Assembly: GCF_003258295.1 (NCBI RefSeq) | Contig: NZ_QKYN01000017.1 | Location: 1-64,000 of the forward strand | Length of the DNA stretch: 64,000 nt | Source: Streptacidiphilus pinicola | GTDB taxonomy: Bacteria > Actinomycetota > Actinomycetes > Streptomycetales > Streptomycetaceae | Direction: 5' to 3' | Part shown: one piece after another, positions 36,679 through 44,495 of the stretch | How the letters are laid out: every line of letters starts with the position of its first letter | Numbering within the stretch: the stretch's first letter is position 1 | Position numbers and translations under genes: made by a program | The notes under the pieces: model-generated | What the model saw: only the letters and a program-made list of their open reading frames with translations | Database searches by the model: none | Told to the model about the DNA's origin: nothing

Positions 36679-37170
36679 ATGGGTGGAACGCTGACGCTGC
36701 AGCGTCTGAAGGCACAGGGCACCACGTATGCACTGCTCCCGCTGCGGGTCTTCCTGGGGGTGACGTTCGTCTACGCCGCCCTCTACAAGTACACCGACCC
36801 GCACTATCTGGGCGGCCTTTCGGACCCGACGTCCTTCGCCGCCATGACCCAGGGGGTCAAGGGGTCCAGCCCCATCGGCCCGCTGCTGGATCTCGCCCTG
36901 AAGGCGCCGACCGCCTTCGCGGTCGTTTTCGCGGTGGGTGAGTTGGCGGCCGGCCTCGGCATCCTGTTCGGTCTCCTCGGCCGGGTCGCCGCCGTGGGCG
37001 GTGTGCTGCTGAACCTGAGCCTCTTTCTCACCGTCAGCTGGCAGGTGTCCCCGTACTTCCTGGGCAACGACCTGATCTACCTGATGGCCTGGCTGCCGCT
37101 GGTTCTCGCGGGCACGCCCTACCTCTCCGTGGACTCCTGGCTGGCCTCGCGGCGCGGTCGCCGGGAGTAG
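36679..37170 (+). CDS. DoxX family membrane protein
   Basis: 163-residue protein with four predicted membrane helices (LLPLRVFLGVTFVYAALYKY, AFAVVFAVGELAAGLGILFG, VAAVGGVLLNLSLFLTV, LIYLMAWLPLVLAGTPYLS) matching the DoxX family, associated with thiosulfate or redox metabolism and membrane stress in other bacteria. GGGAG lies seven bases before ATG 36679; an in-frame GTG at 36649 is an alternative. Its last 52 bases overlap the convergent small membrane gene. Confidence 0.85.
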   Translation: MGGTLTLQRLKAQGTTYALLPLRVFLGVTFVYAALYKYTDPHYLGGLSDPTSFAAMTQGVKGSSPIGPLLDLALKAPTAFAVVFAVGELAAGLGILFGLLGRVAAVGGVLLNLSLFLTVSWQVSPYFLGNDLIYLMAWLPLVLAGTPYLSVDSWLASRRGRRE

Positions 37171-37349
37171 ACGGCGGCCAGCAGGCCGGCCAGGACCAGG
37201 CCGCCGGCTCCCAGGGGGAGGACCACCCAGCTGGCGAGCCGGAAGGCCCCTCCCGCTTGCAGCAGGTAGAGCACCCCGACGAGCAGGAAGAGGAGCCCTG
37301 CGAGCACCGGGAAGAGCTGGACCCGTCGGGGGCGGAGCGGCGTGGTCAT
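37119..37349 (-). CDS. small two-helix membrane protein
   Basis: 76 residues with two hydrophobic helices (LFPVLAGLLFLLVGVLYLL and VVLPLGAGGLVLAGLLAAV) and a basic C-terminal tail. The ATG overlaps the TGA of the upstream PspC/LiaF-like gene (ATGA at 37346-37349), so the two are translationally coupled and probably act together at the membrane. It overlaps the end of the opposite-strand DoxX gene by 52 bp. No family recognised. Confidence 0.78.
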   Translation of the reverse strand: MTTPLRPRRVQLFPVLAGLLFLLVGVLYLLQAGGAFRLASWVVLPLGAGGLVLAGLLAAVYSRRPRREASQESTER

Positions 37350-38785
37350 CGGACCACCTCCAACTGGCCGACGCCGATCTGGAGATCGAGCTGGATCGTG
37401 CCGTGGCCGGCCGCCCCCGACTGGTTCAGGTCGATGGTGCGTGAGTCGCCCACGCCCGAGATGCGGGTGCCGTCGGGGAGCCTCAGCTGCCCCGCGCCCG
37501 TCTGGGCGTTGATCTTGACCTCGGGGCTGTCCGCCCCGTCGCCTGGCAGCAGGACCTGCAGCGATCCTGCTCCGAGGCTGACGTGGGAGGAGACAGTCTG
37601 GCCCGAGGCGGGCAGGACCTGGGTGAGGTCCAAGGTGGCGTCCCCGTAGTGCAGCGAGTAGCCCGTCTGGAGCTGGGCAGCCGAGACCGGGGCCCAGGTC
37701 GTGCGGGACCAGTGCTGCCACGGGGCGGCTCCCACGGTGACCGTGGCCAGGGAGAGCAGCAGCGCCACCACGGTCAGGCCGATCGCCCGTCGGCGCAGGA
37801 ACCCGTTGACCACCAGGCCCAGGGCCAGGACCACGAGGGCCGAAGCCAGCACGGCCACGGCATTCACCTCGTGGTGGGACTTGCCGACGCCGTACACGAC
37901 GGCGGCGGCGCCCGCCGCGAGCAACAGGGTGAGCAGTCCCCAGGGACCGCGGACCCGGCGCGGAGCCGCGGACTCCGGTTCGGAGGCCCGGGACCCGGCC
38001 TGGGCCGGGGGCGGCGGTGTCGTACGCCCCGCGTAGGCCCAGGCGCTCGGTTCGTCCATGCCGGACGCGCTCGCGGGCGAGTCGGTGAGCGAGGCGCCCC
38101 AGGACGGGCCGTCCGTCGGCGGAAGGTCCGCCGGGGCCGTACCCGCAGGCAGCGGGCCCGAGGACAGCAGGTCGGGCGCCTCGTCGGCCGGGACCGCCGG
38201 TGCGGCGGCCTTCAGCAGCGGATCGGGTCGCTGCCACCAGTTCGGTGCGGCCGGGGGCGGTTCCGGTGCGACCGGGGTCTTCGGTTCGCGCGGCGGGAAC
38301 TGGTGCCGCTTGGGGTCGTAGCGCAGGGCCGCGAAGGCCAGCGCCGCGATGAGCAGCAGCGGGAACACGTGGTCCCTTGCACCCATGTAGGAGAAGAAGA
38401 TGCCGGTGCCGAGCACGGTGACCAGCACCGCGCCGAGCGACTGTCCGTCCACCCGGCCCGACATCAGACGCTGCAGCTCGTTCTTGCCCGTGCCCTCCAT
38501 CGGGATCATCAACCAGGCCACGCCGTAGATGAAGAGCCCGACACCGCCCCACAGACAGAGCACGGCGATGACGACGCGGAACACCAGCGGATCGATGTCC
38601 AGCCGGCGGCCGAGCCCGCCGCACACACCCGTCACGACGCGGTGGCTGGCACTGCGCTCGAGCGGCGGGCGGGAGCGCTCGGGCTCCTGGCTGCCGTCGG
38701 TGACGCTGTCGCCGTCCGGTCGGGGCTGCGTGCTGGTGGTCGCGTCCATGCCCCCATCCTGCAGGCCGTCGGTGTCTGTGCCCAT
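37346..38785 (-). CDS. PspC-domain protein with LiaF-like C-terminus
   Basis: 479 residues. A PspC domain at about 45-100 (HRVVTGVCGGLGRRLDIDPL, then a hydrophobic helix ending VAWLMIPMEG), two further hydrophobic helices, a long Pro-rich loop (about 165-285), three more helices and a beta-rich C-terminal domain (VSLGAGSLQVLLPGD, GVGQLEVVR) like the cell-wall-antibiotic-response domain of LiaF. PspC and LiaF proteins report or buffer envelope stress. It is divergent from a PspC-domain histidine kinase, and the intergenic region has repeated motifs, so it is a likely target and modulator of that two-component system. GGGAG precedes ATG 38785. Confidence 0.87.
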   Translation of the reverse strand: MGTDTDGLQDGGMDATTSTQPRPDGDSVTDGSQEPERSRPPLERSASHRVVTGVCGGLGRRLDIDPLVFRVVIAVLCLWGGVGLFIYGVAWLMIPMEGTGKNELQRLMSGRVDGQSLGAVLVTVLGTGIFFSYMGARDHVFPLLLIAALAFAALRYDPKRHQFPPREPKTPVAPEPPPAAPNWWQRPDPLLKAAAPAVPADEAPDLLSSGPLPAGTAPADLPPTDGPSWGASLTDSPASASGMDEPSAWAYAGRTTPPPPAQAGSRASEPESAAPRRVRGPWGLLTLLLAAGAAAVVYGVGKSHHEVNAVAVLASALVVLALGLVVNGFLRRRAIGLTVVALLLSLATVTVGAAPWQHWSRTTWAPVSAAQLQTGYSLHYGDATLDLTQVLPASGQTVSSHVSLGAGSLQVLLPGDGADSPEVKINAQTGAGQLRLPDGTRISGVGDSRTIDLNQSGAAGHGTIQLDLQIGVGQLEVVR

Positions 38786-38794
38786 CCGGCATCT

Positions 38795-38869
38795 CCCTGG
38801 TCGAACCCTTAGTTCAACCCTGACACAGGGCCGCGGCCGAACCAGGGCGACCTTCGGGGTCGACCCTGA
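38795..38869. promoter_or_regulatory. repeats in the PspC/kinase divergent promoter
   Basis: TCAACCCTGA (38814-38823) and TCGACCCTGA (38860-38869) are direct repeats 46 bp apart; CCCTGGT (38795-38801) and ACCAGGG (38841-38847) are inverted repeats. They are candidates for binding by the adjacent response regulator. Confidence 0.45.
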
Positions 38870-38904
38870 TGCTTTTCCCTTGCGTGTCGTGTGACGATCG
38901 ACCC

Positions 38905-40290
38905 GTGGCAACCAGCGAGCTCAACCCCGACCGCCCGGACCCGCGGACCGATCCGGCCGCAGGGTCCGCGGCGCCGGTCCGCAAGCTCTACCGCCGCCCC
39001 GAGGGGCGCGTGGTGGGTGGCGTGGCCAGCGGCCTCGCCGCCCACCTGGGCATCCCGGTGCTCTGGGTGCGGGCCGCCTTCGTCGTGCTGACGTTGGGCC
39101 AGGGGCTGGGCCTGGTGCTGTACGCCGCCTTCTGGTTCGTGGTGCCCATGGGCCGGGCCGGGGGAGCCGGCGTGTCCGGGCGGTCCTCGGGGGCCGCCGA
39201 GACAGCCCTGGACGAGCGACGGCCCGGTGCGCTGAGGCGCGCCCGGACCGCACTGCAGCAGCTCTTCCGGGGCGACCCCACCGAGGGCGAGGTCGCCCCG
39301 GCCGGGGCGGGGACCGGCGCACGGGACCGCGGGCGTCTGCTGGTGCTCGTGGCCGTGCTCGCCGGCATCCTCGTGATGATCAACGTGCTGACCGCCGGCC
39401 AGGACGACCCGTACTTCTGGCCGGTGATCATCTCCGGGGCCGGTGTGGCCCTGGTCTGGCGGCAGGTGGACGACGCCCGTTGGGCCCGCTGGTTCTCGCT
39501 GGACGAGAGCAGCAGGGGCGCGGTCACGCTGCGGCTGGGCGCGGGGGTGGTGCTGGTCGCCGGCGGGGTGATCAGCTTCCTGGTGGTCTCCGGCTCCCTG
39601 GCGGAGTTCGGCAAGGTCATGCAGGCCGTCCTGGTGGTCCTGGCCGGGGTGCTCCTCCTGGCGGGTCCTTACCTGCTGCGGATGTGGCAGGACCTGACCG
39701 CGGAGCGCCGCGAGCGCATCCGGGCCCAGGAGCGGGCCGAGGTCGCCGCCCACATCCACGACTCGGTGCTGCACACCCTCACGCTCATCCTCCGTCACGC
39801 GGACGACCCGAAGGAGGTCGCCCGTCTGGCCCGGGCCCAGGAACGGGACCTGCGCCAGTGGCTCTACCGCTCCGGCGAGCCCAAGGACGAGGGCACCCCG
39901 GAGACGCTCGCCGAATCCGTCCGCAAGGTCGCGGCGGAGGTGGAGGATCTCCACGGCGTGCCGGTCGAGGTGATCTGCGTGGGCGACGCCCCCATGGACG
40001 ATGGACTCGGCGCCCAGCTCCAGGCCGCCCGGGAGGCCATGGTCAACGCCGCCAAGTACGGTGGCGGGGAGCCCGTCTCCGTCTACGCGGAGGTCGAGGG
40101 CAGTACGGTGTGGGTGTTCGTCCGTGACCGCGGGCCCGGCTTCGATCTGGACGCGGTACCGGAGGACCGGATGGGCGTGCGCGGCTCGATCATCGGGCGG
40201 ATGCAGCGCAACGGCGGGCACGCCCGCGTCCGCCCGGCCCCCGCGGGCGGCACCGAGGTCGAGCTGGAGATGGAGAGGGCGAGCGGATGA
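38905..40290 (+). CDS. PspC-domain sensor histidine kinase
   Basis: 461-residue membrane kinase. N-terminal PspC domain (about 25-85: KLYRRPEGRVVGGVASGLAA...), then four more hydrophobic helices (LLVLVAVLAGILVMINVL, ITSGAG region, VVLVAGGVISFLVVSGSL, VLVVLAGVLLLAGPYLL), a NarX/DesK-type dimerisation helix with His285-Asp286 in HIHDSVLHT, and an ATPase with EAMVNAAKYG and RDRGPGF. GTG 38905 lacks a ribosome-binding site and may be leaderless. It overlaps the response regulator by 4 nt. Signal probably comes from the membrane itself, as with Lia/Psp systems; that is inference. Confidence 0.92.
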   Translation: MATSELNPDRPDPRTDPAAGSAAPVRKLYRRPEGRVVGGVASGLAAHLGIPVLWVRAAFVVLTLGQGLGLVLYAAFWFVVPMGRAGGAGVSGRSSGAAETALDERRPGALRRARTALQQLFRGDPTEGEVAPAGAGTGARDRGRLLVLVAVLAGILVMINVLTAGQDDPYFWPVIISGAGVALVWRQVDDARWARWFSLDESSRGAVTLRLGAGVVLVAGGVISFLVVSGSLAEFGKVMQAVLVVLAGVLLLAGPYLLRMWQDLTAERRERIRAQERAEVAAHIHDSVLHTLTLILRHADDPKEVARLARAQERDLRQWLYRSGEPKDEGTPETLAESVRKVAAEVEDLHGVPVEVICVGDAPMDDGLGAQLQAAREAMVNAAKYGGGEPVSVYAEVEGSTVWVFVRDRGPGFDLDAVPEDRMGVRGSIIGRMQRNGGHARVRPAPAGGTEVELEMERASG

Positions 40291-40955
40291 GCGGCGCGAA
40301 CATGGACAAGCCCACGGCGCGGGTCGTCCTCGTCGACGACCACCGGATGTTCCGCACCGGAGTCCGCGCGGAGATCGGCCAGACCGAGCGCACCAACGTC
40401 GACGTGGTGGGCGAGGCGGCGGACGTGGAGCAGGCCGTCTCCGTCGTCACCTCCACCATGCCTGACGTGGTGCTGCTCGACGTCCACCTGCCCGGTGGCG
40501 GGGGCGTCGAGGTGCTGCGCCGCTGCGCCTCCCTGGAGGGCGTCAAGTTCCTCGCGCTGTCGGTCTCCGACGCGGCCGAGGACGTGATCGGCGTCATCCG
40601 CGGCGGAGCCCGTGGCTACGTCACCAAGACCATCACCGGTACCGACCTGGTCGACGCCGTCTTCCGGGTCCGGGACGGGGACGCGGTCTTCTCGCCCCGC
40701 CTGGCCGGCTTCGTCCTGGACGCCTTTGCCGCCACCGACACCCCGCCGGTCGACGAGGACCTGGACCGGCTCACGCAGCGCGAGCGCGAGGTGCTGCGCC
40801 TGATCGCCCGCGGCTACGCCTACAAGGAGATCGGCAAGCAGCTGTTCATCTCGGTCAAGACGGTGGAGAGCCACGTCTCCGCGGTGCTGCGCAAGCTGCA
40901 GCTGAGCAACCGTCACGAGCTGACGCGCTGGGCGACGGCCCGCCGGTTGGTGTAG
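40287..40955 (+). CDS. NarL/LuxR-type response regulator
   Basis: 222-residue partner of the PspC-domain kinase. Receiver domain with Asp13, Asp14 and phospho-acceptor Asp65 in VVLLDVHLPG and the Lys in GYVTKTI; LuxR helix-turn-helix LTQREREVLRLIARGYAYKE continuing to SVKTVESHVSAVLRKL. ATGA overlap with the kinase gene. Probable targets are the divergent PspC/LiaF-like gene and its own operon. Confidence 0.94.
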   Translation: MSGANMDKPTARVVLVDDHRMFRTGVRAEIGQTERTNVDVVGEAADVEQAVSVVTSTMPDVVLLDVHLPGGGGVEVLRRCASLEGVKFLALSVSDAAEDVIGVIRGGARGYVTKTITGTDLVDAVFRVRDGDAVFSPRLAGFVLDAFAATDTPPVDEDLDRLTQREREVLRLIARGYAYKEIGKQLFISVKTVESHVSAVLRKLQLSNRHELTRWATARRLV

Positions 40956-41018
40956 CGGAGGGCGCGGCCTGCGGGTGGTGAGGGCCGCCAGGGCGGCGGC
41001 AGCCCGCCCGCACGCTGT

Positions 41019-41960
41019 TCAGCCGCGTCGAAGCGTGCTCGTGCCGACGCCTGTGACCAGCGCGGTGCCACCTACGCGCACGACCGGCGACGATCCCCTG
41101 CCCGGGGTGACGCTCGTCGTGATCGTGGCCGGGCTCCCCAACGAGTCGCCCATGTCGACGGCCGGCCCGGTGACCGGTCGCCCCGCCTCGGGTGATCCGC
41201 CGCCGAGGGTGCCGCTCGCGTGCAGGTGCGCGGCCAGGCAGGCGGTGCTGTTGGCGTTGGCGATGTCCTCCGGCACACCGATGGCGGGCGCGAACATTCG
41301 CGCGGCGTAGCGCTGTCCCGGGAAGGTGGGGGCGGCGTAGGTGTAGCAGCCGAGCAGGTCGAGGTCGTGGCAGGCCTGCTCGAGCGCGCGCAGGTCCGGG
41401 GCCAGCGCCTCGAGTGAGGCCCGGCTCTGCACCCGGGCCAGTAGGCGAGGGCGCCCCAGCGTGGCTATCCGGGCCGTCGCGACGAGCGGCAGCCCGAGTG
41501 CCGGGAGCAGCAGGCCCAGTTCCTCGGTGGTCGGTTCGCGCAGCGCCACCGGACCTGCGTCGAACTCGGCCTGGACGAGCGCGCCCTGACGGGTCGTCCG
41601 GCCATGGATGAGGCGGCCGTCCGTGGAGCGCAGGGTCTGCTCGTGCTCCTGCGTGCCGGCCTGTTCGGCGAGGTAGGCGAGCGCCGCCACGGTGCCGTGA
41701 CCGCAGGCGGGCAGCTCGCCCTCGGCGGTGAAGAACCGCACGGCGGTGGCGCCGCCGGCCTCCGGGCGCGCGCCGACGAAGACGGCGTGGGAGGCGCCGG
41801 ACAGAGCCGGGATGCGGCGGCGCGCCTCGTCGTCGAGGACACCGGTGTCGGCGACGACGGCGGTCGGACTGCCGCCCGTCCCGTCGCGCAGGCAGGCGTG
41901 GACGAGTGTCACGGGGACCGGGCCCGCCTGACCGGTCGAACGCGGGCGGGGAGGAGCCAT
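41019..41960 (-). CDS. PhzF family protein, catalytic Glu replaced
   Basis: 313 residues of the PhzF (phenazine biosynthesis isomerase / epimerase-like) fold. GGSPTAVVAD and ELPACGHGTVAAL match the duplicated-domain family. The usual SETTF/SETVF segment that carries the catalytic Glu reads SHAVF here (His58), so standard isomerase chemistry is doubtful. ATG 41960 has GAGGAG... upstream. It is the second gene after the NlpC/P60 gene, 10 bp away on the same strand, and no phenazine genes are near. Function unknown. Confidence 0.8.
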   Translation of the reverse strand: MAPPRPRSTGQAGPVPVTLVHACLRDGTGGSPTAVVADTGVLDDEARRRIPALSGASHAVFVGARPEAGGATAVRFFTAEGELPACGHGTVAALAYLAEQAGTQEHEQTLRSTDGRLIHGRTTRQGALVQAEFDAGPVALREPTTEELGLLLPALGLPLVATARIATLGRPRLLARVQSRASLEALAPDLRALEQACHDLDLLGCYTYAAPTFPGQRYAARMFAPAIGVPEDIANANSTACLAAHLHASGTLGGGSPEAGRPVTGPAVDMGDSLGSPATITTSVTPGRGSSPVVRVGGTALVTGVGTSTLRRG

Positions 41961-41970
41961 GGGATCGACC

Positions 41971-43020
41971 CTAGCCCGGCCGTACGGCCCCCACGATCGG
42001 CATCTCACCGATCGGGGCGTACTCCACCGACGCGCCCGGGTGCGGGGCGTGGATGATCTCGCCGTTGCCCACGTACATGGCGACATGGGTGACGCCGGGG
42101 TAGTAGAAGACGAGGTCGCCCGGCCGCAGGTCGGCCGTCGAGACCCGCTGACCGGCGTTGATCTGGTCGTACGTGGTACGGGGCAGCGCCACGCCGGCGG
42201 TGGCCCAGGCGGCCTGCACAAGGCCCGAGCAGTCGTAGGAACCCGGCCCGGTGGCGCCCCAGACGTAGGGCTTGCCGACCTGGGCGCGGGCGAAGGAGAC
42301 CGCGAGGGCGGCGCGGCCGGTGGCCACGACCGAGCCGAAGTCGGCCGGGGGCTGCACGCCGGTACCGGCGGCACCCGCGCCGTCCAGCGAGGAGGTGACG
42401 GAGTTCCGGGTGGCCGCGTCGAGGCTGTCGAGCAGCTGCTGGGCGGCGGCGAGCTTGCGCTGGATCTGCTCCTTGGCGGCGGCCAGGCGTCGCTGCTCGG
42501 CCTGCAGGGCCGACAGTTTGGTCCGGGCGGCCGAGCGCTGGGCGGCGAGGCTGCGCGCCTGCGCCTCGAACTCGCGGACCAGGCCGGTCTGGGAGGCGAG
42601 GGCCTGGGAGAGGTCGCCGGCCTGCTGCAGGTAGTCGTCCGGGTGGGCGGACATCAGCAGCTGCAGCTCGGGGTCGAGAGCCCCGTTGCGGTACTGGAGG
42701 GCGGCCATGCCGCCGAGGCGGCCCCGCAGCGTGTTGAGCTGGTCGTCGGTGACGGCGGCCTGTTGCTGCAGTTGGTTGGCCTGTGCTTGCAGGGCCTGTG
42801 CGGCCGCGGCGGCGCCGTCGTACTGCTGGGTCGCCTGCTCGGCCTGCTGGTACAGCGCGTCGACCTGCGCCCTGACCTGGTCGGCGGTCGGCTTGGGGTC
42901 GGCCTGTCCCGGTTGGGCCAGCGCGGCGACCGAGGCCGCTGCGGCCGTCGCCAAGGTGGCGGCGGTGCGGGCCGCGTGGCCCGCGAGCGGGGAGGTCCTG
43001 GGTTTTCGGTGCGACGCCAC
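41971..43020 (-). CDS. secreted NlpC/P60 peptidoglycan hydrolase
   Basis: 349-residue secreted endopeptidase of the RipA type. Signal peptide about 1-42 (ATLATAAAASVAALAQPGQA), a long coiled-coil of Gln/Ala-rich helices (about 45-215), and a C-terminal NlpC/P60 domain with Cys264 in YDCSGLVQ, His312 in THVAMYVG and His324 in HAPHPG. It cleaves the D-Glu/meso-DAP-type bond of stem peptides. GTG 43020 follows GAAGGGAA; upstream in-frame codons give an unlikely N-terminus before the signal. 300 bp of upstream DNA hold CGATCGTC direct repeats (43169-43209). Probably co-transcribed with the PhzF-like gene. Confidence 0.92.
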   Translation of the reverse strand: MASHRKPRTSPLAGHAARTAATLATAAAASVAALAQPGQADPKPTADQVRAQVDALYQQAEQATQQYDGAAAAAQALQAQANQLQQQAAVTDDQLNTLRGRLGGMAALQYRNGALDPELQLLMSAHPDDYLQQAGDLSQALASQTGLVREFEAQARSLAAQRSAARTKLSALQAEQRRLAAAKEQIQRKLAAAQQLLDSLDAATRNSVTSSLDGAGAAGTGVQPPADFGSVVATGRAALAVSFARAQVGKPYVWGATGPGSYDCSGLVQAAWATAGVALPRTTYDQINAGQRVSTADLRPGDLVFYYPGVTHVAMYVGNGEIIHAPHPGASVEYAPIGEMPIVGAVRPG

Positions 43021-43318
43021 GAGGGCGTTCCCTTCGCCGGGAGAGGTGTTGGTCGGCGACGCTAGCCCCAGCGGGTGGCGCTCGCCCCCTGGTTGACGAG
43101 CCTGCTCGGAAGTGCGCGGAGCGGACCGTTCCGGCTGCTGCTTCAGGTCCATTCCAAGGCGAATGGAGACCGATTGACGATCGCCCAGTGAATCAATCCG
43201 ACGATCGGACCGTCGTTCGTGAACGGGTTCGAGCGATGGACGGGTGGGCGCATCGGGTGCGCAGGCGGCGGGGGTGGCGGCGCGAGGGGCGCGCGGCCGA
43301 ACGGGAGGGCGAGAGTAG

Positions 43319-43867
43319 CTAACCGGATCCCAGGTACTCCGGCGGGACACGCTCTGTCAGCCATACCCCGTTCGCGCTGACCTGGAACACGAAGCCCGCC
43401 GTCGACATCGCCGCCGCGTCGACGGTGAACAGCACCGGGCGGCCGCGTCGGCCGCCGACCCGCTCGGCCGTCGCCCGGTCCCGGGAGAGGTGGACGGCGT
43501 GGCGCTGCATCGGCCGCAGCCCCTCGCGCCAGATCGCGTCCACCGCACCCGGGTGGGTGCCGTGGTAGAGCACGGCGGGCGGCGTGGCCGTCTCGTAGCC
43601 GAGCTCCACCGGCACCGTGTGGCCCTGGCTGGCCCGGATCCGCAGCCCGTCCGCGCTGAACGCGAACCGCCGCTTGTCGTTCTCGGCGACGATCCGCTCC
43701 AACTCGGACCGGGTGATCGGGCGGCCGTGCGCGCCCGCCGCCGCAAGCAGTTCGGCCACGTCCACCCAGCCCGCCTCGTCCATCCGTACGCCGACCAGGC
43801 CCGGTTCGTGCCGCAGGACCCGGGAGAGGAACTTGGAATTCCGGACCATCGTTCTGTTGTCTTCCAT
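43319..43867 (-). CDS. kptA: RNA 2'-phosphotransferase KptA/Tpt1
   Basis: 182 residues. Tpt1/KptA removes an internal 2'-phosphate from RNA by ADP-ribosylation with NAD. Motifs: LSRVLRHEP near the N-terminus, NDKRRFAFS, LYHGTHPGAVDAIWREGL, RHAVHLSRD and LFTVDAAAM; the Arg-His-Arg-Arg set expected for activity is present. Bacteria have no known tRNA splicing that makes this mark, so the substrate here is open. ATG 43867 gives MEDNRTM; ATG at codon 7 is an alternative. Divergent from the LMW phosphatase gene with 108 bp between. Confidence 0.9.
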   Translation of the reverse strand: MEDNRTMVRNSKFLSRVLRHEPGLVGVRMDEAGWVDVAELLAAAGAHGRPITRSELERIVAENDKRRFAFSADGLRIRASQGHTVPVELGYETATPPAVLYHGTHPGAVDAIWREGLRPMQRHAVHLSRDRATAERVGGRRGRPVLFTVDAAAMSTAGFVFQVSANGVWLTERVPPEYLGSG

Positions 43868-43975
43868 ACCGCGACGGTAGGGGCGGTCGAAGCGGGCTGT
43901 CCTGCGAGTTTCGGCGTCTGCTCCCGCCCGGTGCGGGGCACGGCCTCGGGGCAGCAGGGGAACATGGTGCCTGTG

Positions 43976-44452
43976 ATGCGCATCTGCTTCGTCTGCACCG
44001 GGAACATCTGCCGCTCGCCCATGGCCGAGCAGGTCATGCGGGAACGCCTCGCGGAGGCCGGGCTGGAAGGGCTCGTCGCGGTCGACAGCGCCGGCACCGG
44101 CTCCTGGCACGAGGGAGACCCGGCCGACGAGCGGGCGGTCCGCGTCCTGCGGAAGGCCGGATACGGCAGCGGGCACGTCGCGCGGCAGTTCCACCCCGAG
44201 TGGTTCCGCCGGCTGGACCTGGTGATCGCGCTCGACCAGGGGCACGAGCGCGTGCTGCGCCGCCTGGCCCGCACCCCTGAGGAGGCGGCCAAGATCCGCC
44301 TGCTCCGCTCCTACGATCCCGGCGCCGATGCCGGGGAGCTCGACGTTCCCGACCCCTACTACGGCGACGAGGCGGGCTTCGAGGAGGTGCTCCGGCTCTG
44401 CGAGGCGGGCTGCGACGGGCTGCTCGCCGAGGTCAGGAGCCAGGTGGGGTGA
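43976..44452 (+). CDS. ptpA: low-molecular-weight protein-tyrosine phosphatase
   Basis: 158-residue LMW-PTP. The phosphate loop CTGNICRS gives nucleophile Cys7 and Arg13; the general acid Asp is in DPYYGDEAGF. ATG 43976 gives MRICFVC; in-frame ATG 43964 and GTG 43967/43973 are alternatives and the AGGGG at 43956 fits GTG 43967 best. In Streptomyces PtpA affects development and secondary metabolism. Tyr kinases are not in the window. pcrA starts 43 bp later with its own TAGACT -10-like box. Confidence 0.92.
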   Translation: MRICFVCTGNICRSPMAEQVMRERLAEAGLEGLVAVDSAGTGSWHEGDPADERAVRVLRKAGYGSGHVARQFHPEWFRRLDLVIALDQGHERVLRRLARTPEEAAKIRLLRSYDPGADAGELDVPDPYYGDEAGFEEVLRLCEAGCDGLLAEVRSQVG

Positions 44453-44495
44453 AGCCGTCCCGGGCTGTCCGTGGGGCGTCCTAGACTCGTGGGTG

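Noticed and set aside
41192-41611. 139-codon plus-strand frame
   Set aside because: Shadow of the PhzF-like gene.
43021-43318. c-di-AMP (ydaO) riboswitch before the NlpC/P60 gene
   Set aside because: Such riboswitches precede some Streptomyces wall hydrolase genes, but I could not find the conserved core elements in this leader.
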